A stretch of DNA of 64,000 nt from Cervus elaphus. Taxonomy: Eukaryota > Chordata > Mammalia > Artiodactyla > Cervidae. Of the stretch, positions 1-11,057 are shown piece after piece (the first letter of the stretch is position 1; every line of letters begins with the position of its first letter). The translations under genes and the position numbers were made by a program. Where the stretch lies: positions 43,548,001-43,612,000 of the forward strand of contig NC_057835.1 of assembly GCF_910594005.1 (NCBI RefSeq), in the 5' to 3' direction. Below the pieces are notes generated by a model that saw nothing but the letters and a program-made list of their open reading frames with translations, had not been told where the DNA came from and ran no database searches.

Positions 1-1025
1 TGTTAGGGTCTATAATTGACAATTTGTACTATAATTGACACTGAGTGGCACTTCATGAGAGTTCCTGCTTCAGTCCATTTTAGTGAAATTTCTCTTTGTT
101 AATTTTCACAACGTTGAATACAGCCTTTTTCATGCATATTATACTCTCAAAGACCTTTAGTGCAATGTTGAAGACAAATGGTGAGAATAGATGTCCTAGA
201 CTTTTTCCTAAATTTGGAAAAGCATTCTTATGCTATTAAATATGAAGTGAGCTATATGTTTTTAGATGACTTTACCTGAGGACACCTATTTCAATTCCTA
301 CTTCACTGTTTCCAGAAGAAATGGATGTTAACTTTTGTTAACTCATTTCTTTTTGTATCTTATAAGATGTTCATTAGCTTTATATTTTTAAGCTGGTTAA
401 TACAATGGATTATGTCAATTTATTTTTAAATGTTAAACTAAGTTGGTATTCCTATAATAAAATCTCCTTTGCATTGAAATACAATAATTTAAAACATTCA
501 TTTTGCCAAAATTTTAAGAATATTTGCATCAGTGTTCATGGAGGTTAGCTGTCTGTAGTTTTTGCTATTTGTGATGTCTTTAGCGTTGGAATAAGAGTGA
601 TGCTGGACTCATAAAATAAATTAGGAAGCATTTCCTTCTCTTCAAGAAGAAATTTGTAATTATTTCATTTTTTGATTTTTAAGTGCATTTCATGAGGAAA
701 ATTGCATGGACCTGAAGTTATTTGGGATTGATTGCTTAACAGATGTTTTAACAAATAATTTAAAACACATAAGGCTACACAAGTGCCTTTCAGCAAATTT
801 TCCCTTTCATCTAAGGTCTAAGCTTTTGACATAATAAAGTTTTTTTAATGACAGTTATTTATTTTTCTTTTAACATCCATGTATCTGTAGAGATACAACT
901 TTTGTCATTAATGATATTGGTAATTTGCATCTTGTCTCTTTTTGTTTTCTTGGTCTAACCAGAGGTTTATCAATTGTATTAGTCTCAAAAAGCTGTATTT
1001 TGGTTTTATTGATTTTTCTCTTATT

Positions 1026-1472
1026 CAGTTCAGTTCAGTCACTCAGTCATGTCTGACTCTTTGCGACCCCATATACTGTAGCACGCTAGGCCTCCCTGCC
1101 CATCACCAACTCCCAGAGCTTGCTCAAACTCATGTCCATTGAGTCAGTGATGCCATCCAACCATCTCATCCTCTGTTGCCCCCTTCTCCTTTTGCCTTCA
1201 ATCTCTCCCAGCATCAGAGTCTTTTTGTTTTCCCATTTATTTTTATTAGTTGGAGGCTAATTACTTTACAATAGAGTAGTGTCTTTTTCAATAAGTTGGC
1301 TCTTGGCATCAGGTGACTAAAGTACTGGTGCTTCAGCTTCAGCCTCAGTCCTTCCAATGAACATTCAGGACTGATCTCCTTTAGGATGGACTGGTTGGAT
1401 CTCCTTGCAGTCCAAGGGACTCAAGAGTCTTCTCTAACACCACAGTTCAAAAGTATCAATTCTTTGGCACTC
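1026..1472 (-). mobile_element. BovB (RTE) 3'-end fragment, antisense
   Basis: Reverse complement of the BovB 3' tail, starting with the 'cagttcagtcactcagtc' end and running toward the 3' part of the RT ORF. It is flanked by a 9-bp direct repeat (tctcttatt at 1,017-1,025 and 1,473-1,481), so it inserted into the older L1. A 54-bp L1 tail interrupts it at 1,227-1,280. Confidence 0.88.
1227..1280 (-). mobile_element. 54-bp ruminant L1 3'-tail insertion inside BovB
   Basis: Contains the antisense L1 3'-end signature (ttggaggctaattactttac). It interrupts BovB exactly where the consensus runs from 'gcatcagagtctttt' to 'caatgagtcag'. An 8-bp repeat (gtcttttt, 1,219-1,226 and 1,281-1,288) brackets it. 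It is an extreme 5' truncation. Confidence 0.75.
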
Positions 1473-2000
1473 TCTCTTATTAGACTTTCTAAATATTTCA
1501 TCAATATCATTTATCATTTATATTCATCCTATTTCTGATTACTCACAGTTACATCTGATCTTTTTTTTTTTTAGTTTCTTAAAGTGAAAGCTGAGATATT
1601 AATAGATGATTAAATATTAGTATTTAGTGTATTTATTGAAATAGTGATTTTATTCATCTCAGACACTCCAGTTGTCATTTCTAGAGTCTTGATTTAATTT
1701 TTAATTTTTTTAACATTGTATGTGTCTCTACTTAACCTTTTGATCGTGGGGGACATGGTAATAACTTTTAATGTCCTTGTCTGCAAAGTCTAGTATCTGT
1801 GTTAGTTCTGATTTATGTATTGATCTGTCTCTTCATCACAACTTTTATTCTTCTGCTTTTTTTAATTCTTTGATATCAAATGTTGAGCTCACCTTTCTGT
1901 GGTTTTCTTCTCTCTTGAAACTTAGTTCCTCAAATCTTTGCTATCTCTGTAGATCTCCAGTAACGTCACACGTACTTTTTATTTTTTAATCTAAGCTTTC

Positions 2001-2529
2001 TAATTGTTTTTATTAGATGGTTGGTACAAGAGAAGCAAACCTAACATTACTGGTAGTGGGATTCATCAATTATTTCATTTTGATTAGAAAAGAAAAAATA
2101 ACAGTTTAGAGAAGAAAGTTGCAAACAAGCTGCAAGCAAGTTGCTTGACAGCAAATGATCCTTAATAGGAAGAGAGCTGATAAAAGTTTCCCTTTTGACT
2201 TTTGGAATGCTGGAACTCTCTCCTAGCTCTTGATTCCATAGAGGCTAAATAATAAATTCATGCCATAGCAAGACTACAGTTGCAAAATTTTAACCAAAAA
2301 CTTGTCGACTCTTGGATGGCAGAGACAATCATCTTTAATTCCTACTGCACCTAGTCCAGCAACTTGAACTTTATTTTTAAAATAAAGTAAGGGTTTCAGT
2401 TTAATAGATTATTTTGGAGAACAATATTTAAAACATTCAAAAAGCATTTAGAATGTGCTATTCATTGTGTTAAATGATTTAATTATAAAATCTTGTTAAC
2501 TCTGCCCAGCAATATTATAGTGTATGTTT
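2001..2529. other. Single-copy AT-rich DNA, nothing recognised
   Basis: No repeat family, credible exon or RNA gene recognised. The end (2,519-2,529) is the left target-site duplication of the next SINE. Confidence 0.4.
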
Positions 2530-2625
2530 GGGGGGAAAAAAAAAAAGTGAAACTTAGTCACTCACTAGTGTTTTTGCTGTTGTGTCCAACTGTTTGTGAC
2601 CTCTGTCTATAGACTTCTCCAGGCA
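2530..2625 (-). mobile_element. Truncated Bov-A/Bov-tA SINE, antisense
   Basis: The body (from 2,547) is a degraded reverse complement of the Bov-A 3' unit (cactcac..tgtccaactgtttgtgac..ttctccaggca). A perfect 11-bp repeat, agtgtatgttt, lies at 2,519-2,529 and 2,626-2,636. Within the duplication the insert begins with a G-run followed by an A-run, which is unusual for this SINE end. Confidence 0.78.
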
Positions 2626-2854
2626 AGTGTATGTTTAAGGCAGGGTAAATTCAAATCTTTCACCCAAAGATTGTCTTATACTCTCTTCCCCAAAGAGAAC
2701 ATATCTTTTTTTTTTTTTTGCTTTATATATTTGAAATGTCACAAATTACATAGTTAGTTATTTTTATATCCTTAGCATTACATCAGAAAATCAGATGAGT
2801 GAATTTCTGAAAATTTTATTTTCATTTGCCATCACACAGTGAATGTATTTTATT

Positions 2855-2950
2855 TTTTAATTAATTAATTTCTTAAATTGAAGGATAATTATTTTACAGA
2901 ATTTTGTTGTTTTCTGTCAAACATCAACAGCAATCAGCCATCAGTGTACA
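2855..2950 (-). mobile_element. L1 3'-end fragment, antisense
   Basis: The phrase 'attgaaggataattatttta', followed by a degraded 'aatcagccatcagtgtacat', matches the antisense 3' end of a ruminant/artiodactyl L1. It is short, and the right edge is uncertain. Confidence 0.55.
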
Positions 2951-5139
2951 TATTAGAGTTAAAGGTTGATTTCAGCTCCATCAATGGTCCTGGCTATACT
3001 ATTATACTTCCTATTCTCTTCCCAGTAGCAGCAAATAGTGCATTGGATCCTGTTATTATTCACCGATCCCTTGTGTCAGCTGAATATTTCCTTGGCTTAG
3101 AGTGTGCACCTCCTCTCTTCTACCATCCTCTACGCCCAGTTCCTTCTCTGTGTTCTGTCTCCTGGCTCTGACAATCCAGCTGTCAAATCTCACTGCCCAC
3201 TACTTGCCTCCACAAGGAGTTCCTTTACGACTTAACATAGAGCTTTGTCTGCCATGACTTCCTCAAAAAATTACACTGATTTCTTCCTCAAAGGAGCAAA
3301 TCTAGCCCTAAATTCTGTCACCACCACTCTCCCTGATGTGAAGATAAGGCTAGAATTTTACAATTCCTTAAGTGCAGACCAAACACTGTAACTCAAAAGG
3401 GAAAAGAGGTCTACTAGGTTAGGTCACTCATCCAGACAGAATTGGAGTGCATATCTCTCGGCTATACTTGATTATAAAATAATAAATCATAAAATATACT
3501 GTACACACCAGAAAAGATAGTCTATCTACCTATGCAAATCCACAGCATTATATACAAGGACTTTCTAAAAAGAAGAGGCCCAAGTAGACATATAAAGATG
3601 TACAACATTCCCACAATTCAAAGATGAATGTTTTTCAACATTTTAATGTTTTTGAACCTTACTCTTGTTAATATATGTCAAATAGCAGCGCTTTTCACTT
3701 GTTTTTCTTGAACAAATTTTTTAGATAACCCCATGTCTTAGAATCCAGGACACTAGTGTTTATCAATTTGTCTCCAGATGTTTATCTTAGTGTTTATTTC
3801 ATAGACTTCAGAGTCATCCAATTTTGCTGTTAGTATGTGATTAAACCATTTTATATTGACGGGCTTTGGTCACAGCAAAGCACAAACAAGTTTAGGAAAA
3901 TTTAGAAAAATTATTTTTCCCTTCAGACTATAAATGTCTTTGTCTTTAAGAATACATTTATAGTAGTACTATATAATATTATCTTTGTTAATATTTTTCT
4001 ACTTTAGTCATAATAACCATAGTAAGATTAAAATAAGTAATATGTCTAATTGAAATCATTCAAAGAATTTTTATGGATTTATATTTTCTTGGGCAAAGTG
4101 CTTATGATCTTTTCATCCATTTAGACTATTGAAAGAAAGATGAAACTGGTTTAAAATGGGTATAAATTATTCATAGTATTTTTATTCAATTTTCCTTTAA
4201 AGAAAAGAAATCGAATGTATTTTTCTTCAGCCTTTAAAATGGAGATTTAGACTCTTATGCTTACCAGATCAGTAACATGATGTCACCAGAATTTGACTTA
4301 TATCACCTTGGTTTTCATACAGAGGCTCTTGTCTCAGACCTTTTCCACTTTCACAGGAAGAATTCTTACAGAAACTATTAAAATCATACCTCATCTTAAT
4401 TTTGCAACAGTATAAACCCAACCTACAGTGGTAGGCACTAAATTATGGGTTCTTAAGTTTGGTTTCATGTGATTTTATTTGCTTTGTTTTCAGTATCTGG
4501 TATGAAAATGGCAATAGAGCATGAATTATTATGCACTTATGGTGTCTTTTCTGTGTGCTAGTATTCTGCTGATATTAGAAGAAACTTAGCCTAATAAACT
4601 GAAAGTAAAAAAGTATATCTCTAGTTAAATTGTTCAAGAGTTACACTTTGTATTCCTCTAACAGCAAAAATAGAAACTTCACATGCTGAAATACTGTCAT
4701 ACAATAAGGAGTGTAAATTTATAATTTCTCCATCAAGAGAGCTAGAAAGTCAACATATGTAAACACTATAGTTTGAACATCTATTTCAAAATTATAATGA
4801 ATGATGTGTTAGTAAATGCACTATATGTCTTGTATAATCTGTCTTCAAATTCAAGATTGCCAGAATTTAGGAAGTTTTAAAATTAAAGTTGTAGGGTGTT
4901 CCACATTGCTTATTTTTAAAAACCTAGTATGCCAAACCAAAACAGCACTGTTGCACATGCTGATGTAATGTTACATACTGACTCTTTCACACAACTTTAG
5001 TTATTATGTTCATGGCTTTTTGTGTACATGATATCCTGAACAATGATTACTCTCTTAAATTGTCTCATGCTAGATCTTGGGAACAAAATTTGTTTTGTTG
5101 CATAGAAAACTTCATTCATGAGACTTTTAACTAAGACTT
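2951..5139. other. 2.2 kb of mostly single-copy DNA
   Basis: AT-rich without an obvious recent repeat. The open frame at 2,878-3,171 begins inside the L1 tail and shows no known domain, so I do not call it a gene. Old repeat relics too decayed to see by eye are possible. Confidence 0.4.
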
Positions 5140-5151
5140 TTAGGTGCAATG

Positions 5152-5486
5152 TGACTTTTCTGGTAGCTCAGCTGGTAAAGAATCCACCTGCAATGCAGGC
5201 AGCCCCAGTTTGATTCCTGGGTCTGGAAAACCCCCTGGAGAAGGGATAGGCTACCCACTCCAGTATTCATGGGCTTCCTTGGTGGCTTAGATGGTAAAGA
5301 CTCTGCCTGCAATGTGGGAGATCGGGGTTTGATCCCTGGGTTGGGAAAATCCCCTGGAGGAGGGCATGGCCACCCACTCCAGTATTCTTACCTGAAGAAT
5401 CCCCATCGGCAGAGGAGCCTGGTGGGGTTACAGTCCATGGGGTCACAGAGTCAGACAGAACTGAGTGACTAAGCATAGCACAGCCC
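5152..5486 (+). mobile_element. Bov-tA SINE, dimeric (two tRNA-like heads)
   Basis: Two consecutive tRNA-Glu-derived heads, each with the 'ggtaaag...ctgcaatg' and 'gttTgATcCctgg' phrases (A and B box region), precede one Bov-A tail ending 'gagtgactaagca'. The target-site duplication is ttaggtgcaatg (5,140-5,151) and ttaggttcaatg (5,487-5,498), 11 of 12 matching. This is a polymerase III-type SINE, not a tRNA gene. Confidence 0.9.
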
Positions 5487-5516
5487 TTAGGTTCAATGCC
5501 AAACACAAGCAGTGGT

Positions 5517-5546
5517 AAAAAAAAAACAAAAACAAAAACAAAAAAA
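5517..5546. repeat. A-rich (AAAAAC)n low-complexity tract
   Basis: Runs of A broken by single C residues, just right of the dimeric SINE's duplication. Confidence 0.85.
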
Positions 5547-5549
5547 CCT

Positions 5550-5990
5550 TGTATATGAGAGGGTTCTTATTTTTACCTAATACTATTAATAGTGATAATA
5601 TAGTCCAGATGTTAAAAATACAGTTCCAAGGCCTTTAAATTGCAGACTGTGATAAGAATATAAATTAGTGTCCATAATATTGTCTAATAAAATGCCTAAT
5701 AAAGATTCAACATCTATTATTCAATAGATGTGCTTTAGCAAAATCAATTTGTTTGCTTAGCCTATAGATATAGATTTTGTGATCATGTCTCCAACATGCT
5801 AAGTTATTTACTTAAAACCTATTGAATACTATTATATTCATTATGAAACATATACAAAAAGAAGAATGGAAAAAGTGAAGTAAAATTGACTATCAATAGA
5901 ACTAGGTTTCTCTTCAAACTTAGCTCTGGAGACCACTATACTAGATTACTGAAACTGGCTAATTCTATGTATAAAAGTGTTACTCAAGTC
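5550..5990. other. Single-copy AT-rich spacer
   Basis: No repeat family or gene signal recognised. Confidence 0.4.
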
Positions 5991-5993
5991 TCT

Positions 5994-6192
5994 GGCTTTC
6001 CTGATGGCTCAGACAGTAAAGAATCTGCCTGAAATGTAGAAGACCTGGCTTTGATCCCTGGAGCAGGAAGATCCCTGGAAAAGGGAATGGTAATCCACTC
6101 TGGTATTCTTGCCTGGAGAATTCCATGGACTGGGGAACCTGGCAAGGCTACTGTCCATGGGGTCACAAAGAGTAGGACAAGACTGAGCAACT
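5994..6192 (+). mobile_element. Bov-tA SINE
   Basis: Complete head to tail, from 'ggctttcctgatggctcag' through 'ttgatccctgg' to 'actgagcaac'. The tail passes into a (CA)n run. Confidence 0.93.
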
Positions 6193-6207
6193 CACACACA
6201 CACACAC
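6193..6207. repeat. (CA)n microsatellite at SINE tail
   Basis: About seven CA units directly at the SINE 3' end, a common seed site for microsatellites in this family. Confidence 0.85.
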
Positions 6208-6848
6208 TTAGTCTGCTGAAAGACTTTTTACAAACTGTAAATAAATGCAACCCTCCCTTTTCAAGAGCTACTCATTCTAGTCTAATATATCATTCATACT
6301 TACTTTAATTTGATATTTCTGAGCATTTTATGACTCCTCCTATTTTCTTGAAACTTACAATATATGACTTTCTAGCAACTTTCCAGGCTTCTCTAAATAT
6401 TGGCACAATTATCCTACAAAAAGATTCTTATAATTAAGAAATTATGTAATTTTAGGTCCAAACCAAGTTAATAATTATTAAATTCACTAAGATAACAAAC
6501 ATAAGTAGCACTGTCCTGTGAAATTACTGGCCTATATTTATCTGGCCAATAATGGCTATTATGAAGCATAAGTAAAATAACTATTCTTCCACTATATCTC
6601 ACCATTGTTTGTGTGAAATTATGTATATACAATTGTTTAAATTTCTAACTAATTAACCTACAATTGTCTTTCAGGTCGCTCTGAGTTTGTCAGTAAAAAA
6701 GCTTGGTGTTTGACACTTTATGACTATTTTGTTCCTTCTGAACTTTTAAAATCTTTCATATAATAACTGTTTTTAAAAATTGAATAAAAGAGGCTGTTAT
6801 GGATTTTTTCCCCTTTTCTTTCAGACAGTGGTGAGACAAAATGTATAT
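6208..6848. other. Single-copy AT-rich spacer
   Basis: No family or gene recognised. Confidence 0.4.
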
Positions 6849-6860
6849 AGAGAGGAAAAT

Positions 6861-6990
6861 GAAGGTGAAGGTGAAGTCGCTCAGTCGAGTCCGACTCTTT
6901 GCCACCCCACGGACTGTAGCCCACCAGGCTCCTCTATCCATGGGATTTTCCAGGCAAGAATACTGGAATGGGTTGCCATTTCCTTCTCCA
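6861..6990 (-). mobile_element. Bov-A SINE monomer, antisense
   Basis: Reads gtcgctcagtcgagtccgac... through 'ccaggcaagaatactggaat'. A perfect 12-bp target-site duplication, agagaggaaaat, lies at 6,849-6,860 and 6,991-7,002. Close to consensus, so relatively young. Confidence 0.94.
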
Positions 6991-7103
6991 AGAGAGGAAA
7001 ATAACAGACAAAAAGTGAGTGTGTGTAACATAAAGGAAAAAGCATAGACCCAATATGTTCTTTGTGGAATATATTGTGATAAACTTGCTGTCGGGGCCAG
7101 TTT

Positions 7104-7325
7104 GGGCTTCCCAGGTGGCTCAGTGGTAGAGAATCTCCATTTTAAAGGCCAATGCAGGAAACATAGGAGGCACAGTTTCGATCCCTGGGTTGAGAAGATC
7201 CCCTGGAGAAGGGAATGGCAACCCACTCCAGTGTTCTTGCCTGGAACATCTCATGGTCAGAGAAGACTGGTGGGCTAGTTTATAGGATCACAGTCAGACA
7301 AGACTGAGCAACAGAGCATGCTATG
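7104..7325 (+). mobile_element. Bov-tA SINE
   Basis: Full unit from 'ggcttcccaggtggctcag' to 'actgagcaacagagcatg'. Bracketed by near-identical ggggccagttt (7,093-7,103) and ggggaccagttt (7,326-7,337). The head carries a small internal insertion. Confidence 0.9.
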
Positions 7326-7337
7326 GGGGACCAGTTT

Positions 7338-8511
7338 AGTGACTACTTGAAGTAAAAACAATTTTCAGTTTTGGAGAAAGTAGAAACATTTTTCTGTATG
7401 TCCATTTAATGACCACTTTAGAAAAGAAAAGAACGACTTTGTGTTTTTCACTTTTGTTCTTGCTTGAGTCATAACAACACTACCTATAACTTTATTAGAC
7501 CAAGTTAATGGTACCTGGCATGTTCTAGGGCAGAACCCTTGTCTTTGGTCATGCTAACTGCATAATTGTCATGGGTGAGAGGTGCAGGGAGTCAGAAGAC
7601 ACGATTTGGCTGGATTGAACCAGTCAAACTGAAATTAATAGGTTTTGATCTATCAGATTTTAGAATATATTTTCATTTAATTAATTTAAGTTTAAATTGA
7701 GTTCATTCCTCAGAAAAATTCTTAGAAGCACAGTTAATTAGCTATGGTCCAAATTTGCCATCTGATTTTAATTTGATGAGGGATTTCTACTGGGCTCTTA
7801 ATTGCTATATTTGCCTTTTCAAAATCACAAAACCAAAGTCCAAGAAAAAGCTGCTAGCCAATTGTATTAATGCATTATAGAGAAAGCATATATTAGCAAG
7901 AAACATTATTGGAACTGGGTGCATTATTTTGAAAAATGAAAATTAATATGTGTGATAACGTAACTGTAATTATGTTTTTCAGATATCACTGGAAGTTCAG
8001 TATGAAAAGCTCATTATTTATTGAAAAAATAATGTATTCCACTTAATAAAAATGTTACAAAACAGTGAACATAATGCTTTTTGAGGCTGGTAAATTTAAA
8101 ACAAATTTTTTTCATTTTACTTAAAAAAATCAACTACTATCAAAAGTATTTTGGCTATGTAAATGTTCCTTCTGAAAGACACATGACAGAAAGTCATTTT
8201 AAGCAGTCCATTTTCATCCTCATTGCTTATTAAGTATTACTTTACAAAATAAAGTAGTGTATCTGTTTCAATGTATTGCCTTAATGATCATTTTAAGACT
8301 AGAAGCTTTCAGAATTTTTTTATAGAAAGCAATATGATCCTACATACTTACACTGAGTCAGAAATTCTGCTTATAGTTCTATGGGGAAATTTTGAAAAAA
8401 AAAAGAACAATGTTTTTATTGAAAAATTTGAGGTGAACTATGGTGAACCTATTTATGACAAGCAATATCTCAAGAAAATAAATCTTAAGATTAGATAGTG
8501 ACTATGTCTAT
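7338..8511. other. 1.2 kb of single-copy DNA
   Basis: AT-rich. The open frame at 8,271-8,498 has no recognisable domain and biased lysine/asparagine composition expected of AT-rich noise. Nothing else recognised. Confidence 0.4.
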
Positions 8512-8513
8512 AC

Positions 8514-8573
8514 AGGCTTCCTTGGTAGCTCAGCTGGTAAAGAATCCACCTGCAATGCAGGAGACCCCGGTTC
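8514..8573 (+). mobile_element. Bov-tA SINE head fragment (tRNA-like part only)
   Basis: Matches 'ggcttccttggtagctcagc' through the B-box phrase 'cccggttca', then stops. The Bov-A tail is missing and L1 sequence follows soon after. Confidence 0.85.
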
Positions 8574-8589
8574 ATACGTATATTTAGAG

Positions 8590-9207
8590 TTAAATTTTAT
8601 TTATTCACTTATCTTTAAACATTTATTAAAGTATAGTTGATTTACAATGTTGTGTTAGTTTCAGGTGTATAGCAAAATGTTTCAGTTATACATGTCTTTA
8701 CATTTTTTTCAAGTTCTTTTCCCATATAGTTACTACAGAAGATTGAGTAGAATTCCCTGTGCTATAGAGAAGGTCCTTGCTAGTTATGTATCTTATATAT
8801 AAAAGTTTGTTTATGTTAATCCCAAGCTCCTTATTTATCCCTCCCCCACCCTTACTTCCCCTTTGCTAATCATAATTTTTTTAAAAAATCTGTGAGTCTG
8901 TTTCTTTTTTATAAATAAGTTCATTGATATTATTTTTTAAAGTTGGATTCTAGTATGAGTGATATCATATGATACTTGTCTTCCTCTGTGTGATTTACTT
9001 CACTTAGTATGATAGTCTCTAGGTCTATCCATGTTCCTGCAAATGGTATTATTTTTTCTTTTTTATGGCTGAATAATATTCCATTGCACATAAGCATATC
9101 TTCATTATTCCTTTGTCAATGGACATTTAGGTTGCTTCATGTCTTGGCTACAGCAAAGAGTGCTGCAATGAATATTGGGGTGCATGTATGTATCCAGAGA
9201 AAACCAT
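8590..9207 (-). mobile_element. L1 3' end, antisense (3' UTR and end of ORF2)
   Basis: Reverse complement of an artiodactyl L1 3' end: 'gatttacaatgttgtgttag', the C-rich stretch near 8,835, 'gataatattccattg'-like text near 9,075 and 'gtgctgcaatgaatattggg' near 9,160. 5' truncated and more diverged than the L1 tails at 10.6 and 26.7 kb. Confidence 0.85.
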
Positions 9208-9305
9208 AATTAGAAGTATTTTTATTATGAGGTTATAACGATGGAAACTGTTGCCTAAAGGCATCTAAATTATTAACAATTTGAAAATTTGTAATTGTTG
9301 TTCAA

Positions 9306-9512
9306 GGGTTTTCCCAGTATCTCAGTGGTAAAGAATCTTGCTGCCAATGCAGGAGATGTAGGCTCAATCCCTGGGTTGGGAAGATCTCTGTAAATGGCAA
9401 TCCATTCCAATATTCTTGCCTGGGAAATCTCACGGACAGAGGAGCCTGGCCGGCTACAGTTCACAGGATTGTGAAGAACTGGACACAACTTAGTGACTAA
9501 ACAACAGCAGCA
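9306..9512 (+). mobile_element. Bov-tA SINE
   Basis: Head 'ggttttcccagtatctcag', then B-box text and Bov-A body to 'gtgactaaacaacagcag'. Flanked by gtaattgttgttcaa (9,291-9,305) and gtaattgttcaa (9,513-9,524), an imperfect duplication. Confidence 0.9.
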
Positions 9513-9655
9513 GTAATTGTTCAACTGTATTGAGATTTCATGAATATTTAGGTTCAGAGTTCAGTCAATGGTTTTGTGTTTAAATAGTATTATTTTACTT
9601 GTAGACACTTTCAAGACCTTTTATTTTATATATTTAAATATACATATGGATATTA

Positions 9656-9862
9656 GACTTCCCTGGTGGCTCAGACGGTAAAGTGTCTGTTTACAATGTG
9701 GAAGACCTGGGTTCAATCCCTGTGTCGGGAAGATCTCCTGGAGAAGGAAGTGGCAACCCGCTCCAGTATTCTTGCCTGGAAAATCCCATGGATGGAGGAA
9801 CCTGGTAAGCTACAGTCCATGGGGTCTCAAAGAGTCGGACACGATCGAGTGACTTCACTTTC
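9656..9862 (+). mobile_element. Bov-tA SINE
   Basis: Near-consensus unit from 'gacttccctggtggctcag' to 'gagtgacttcactttc'. Similar AT-rich words ending 'ttaga' stand on both sides. Confidence 0.93.
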
Positions 9863-9904
9863 TATATATGTTAGAATCTACTGTCCAGAAGACACAATTT
9901 AGAA

Positions 9905-10072
9905 TGAGTCAAGTCTGTGAGTCACGCCTCAGAAGAAAGGGCCTCAGAAGAAATGTCTATCCAATGACATATACACTGGATTTTACTAGTGACAAATAGA
10001 CTTTATTATGTTAAACACTGAGATTTTGAAGTTGTTTGTTACAACAGTCAATTTGTTGTGACTAATACACTC
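9905..10072 (+). mobile_element. MLT1-type (ERVL-MaLR) LTR, 3' portion
   Basis: The run 'cactgagattttgaagttgt' followed by 'ttgttaca...gactaatacact' is the typical 3' end of an MLT1-like LTR. The 5' part is not recognisable, so the start is a guess. Confidence 0.5.
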
Positions 10073-10394
10073 TCCAAATAGATAATATTTACTCTGTGTC
10101 CTAGAGAATGAAATTAATTATGGAATGGTGATAAAAATTACTTCTATGGAAGCTGAACATCTAGTTTAAAGTAGAAGAAATAAGTGCAAAGGACAAGAGA
10201 AGGGAGAGAGAATGAAGTAGGGTGAATGGGGTTAGGTAAGTCTAGAGGAAATTTTTTCCATAATCTATGAGATAGCTGAAGATAGCATTAATTAACAAAG
10301 CATGAGTGAGGGTGCAAATAAAATCATTGAACTTAAAGATGTTTTGAATATAAATTGAATGAATAAAGCAGTACAAGAATAGAGTATAATGGAG
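10073..10394. other. Single-copy spacer
   Basis: Purine-rich patch near 10,165-10,215; nothing else recognised. Confidence 0.4.
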
Positions 10395-10500
10395 AAACAC
10401 CCAAGTTTATTTTTGGCCACTTAGAAGCTGTGGGACTTTGGTTAAATGGTTTAACTTTTCTTAGGGGTCAATTTTCTCAGCTTAAAAAATATGTTTTCTT
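10395..10500 (+). mobile_element. MIR SINE fragment
   Basis: 'ccacttagaagctgtgggac' and 'tcaattttctcagcttaaaa' follow the MIR core (usual 'cttactagctgtgtgacctt' and 'cagtttcctcatctgtaaaa'). Confidence 0.65.
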
Positions 10501-10629
10501 TAGCAGTTTTCAAATCTTTATGTCAGCCATAAATAAATGAATAAAATAATCTGCCATGAGATCTCTTTGATTTAGAGAGTGAGGCTCCAAAGCCTCAAAG
10601 TCACCAACTCTTTCCATATTGCCTTTCTT

Positions 10630-11046
10630 TTTTTTCAAAATTAATTTATTTATTTTAATTGGAGGCTAATTACTTTACAATATTGTGGTGGTTTTTGCCA
10701 TACATTGATGTGAATCAGCCACAGGTGTACATGTGTCCCCCATCCCGAAGCTCCCTCCCACCTACCTCCCCATCCCATCCCTCTGGATTGTCCCAATGTA
10801 CCAGCTTTGAGTGCCGTTTCATGCATCAAACTTGGACTGGTCATTCTCTCACTTCTCCCCACCCTCACCTTCTCCCACAGAGTCCAGAAGTCTGTTCTTT
10901 ATGTCTATGACTTTTGCTGTCTCACATATAGGGTCATCATTACCATCTTTCTAAATCCATATATATGCGTTAATATACTGGATTGGTGTTTTTCTTTCTG
11001 ACTTACCTCATGCTGTAAAATAGGCTGCAATTTAAAGGAAATCATG
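10630..11046 (-). mobile_element. Ruminant L1 3'-end insertion, antisense, 5' truncated
   Basis: Starts in a T-rich tract and follows the ruminant L1 3' UTR antisense: 'ttggaggctaattactttac', 'acagagtccagaagtctgtt', 'catatagggtcatcattacc'. A perfect 11-bp TSD, ttgcctttctt, is at 10,619-10,629 and 11,047-11,057. The last 20-30 bp before the right TSD depart from consensus. Confidence 0.95.
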
Positions 11047-11057
11047 TTGCCTTTCTT

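Larger units (their letters stand above)
1..2000 (-). mobile_element. Old L1 (L1M-type) LINE, antisense, internal part, running off the left edge
   Basis: The plus strand reads as the reverse complement of old L1 ORF2. The stretch near 500-660 (ending in the 'ctcataaaataaattaggaag' type phrase) matches the reverse-transcriptase region. The stretch near 900-1,020 matches the segment upstream of it. 1,640-2,000 resembles the L1M ORF1 end. No long frame survives. A BovB piece interrupts it at 1,026-1,472. Class and orientation are firm; the subfamily and right edge are estimates. Confidence 0.75.

Noticed and set aside
5152..5250. tRNA gene in the tRNA-like heads (many positions)
   Set aside because: The heads have A/B-box resemblance to tRNA-Glu, but the sequence continues into the Bov-A body and recurs at about twenty sites, so these are SINEs.
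5127..5506. Overlapping open frames on both strands, like many others across the window (e.g. 6,756-7,226, 16,358-16,872, 40,151-40,457)
   Set aside because: They fall on Bov-tA/Bov-A SINEs. The repeated peptide strings (such as 'LQGIFPTQGSN', 'GNGNPLQYSCLENP') are translations of SINE consensus, not proteins.
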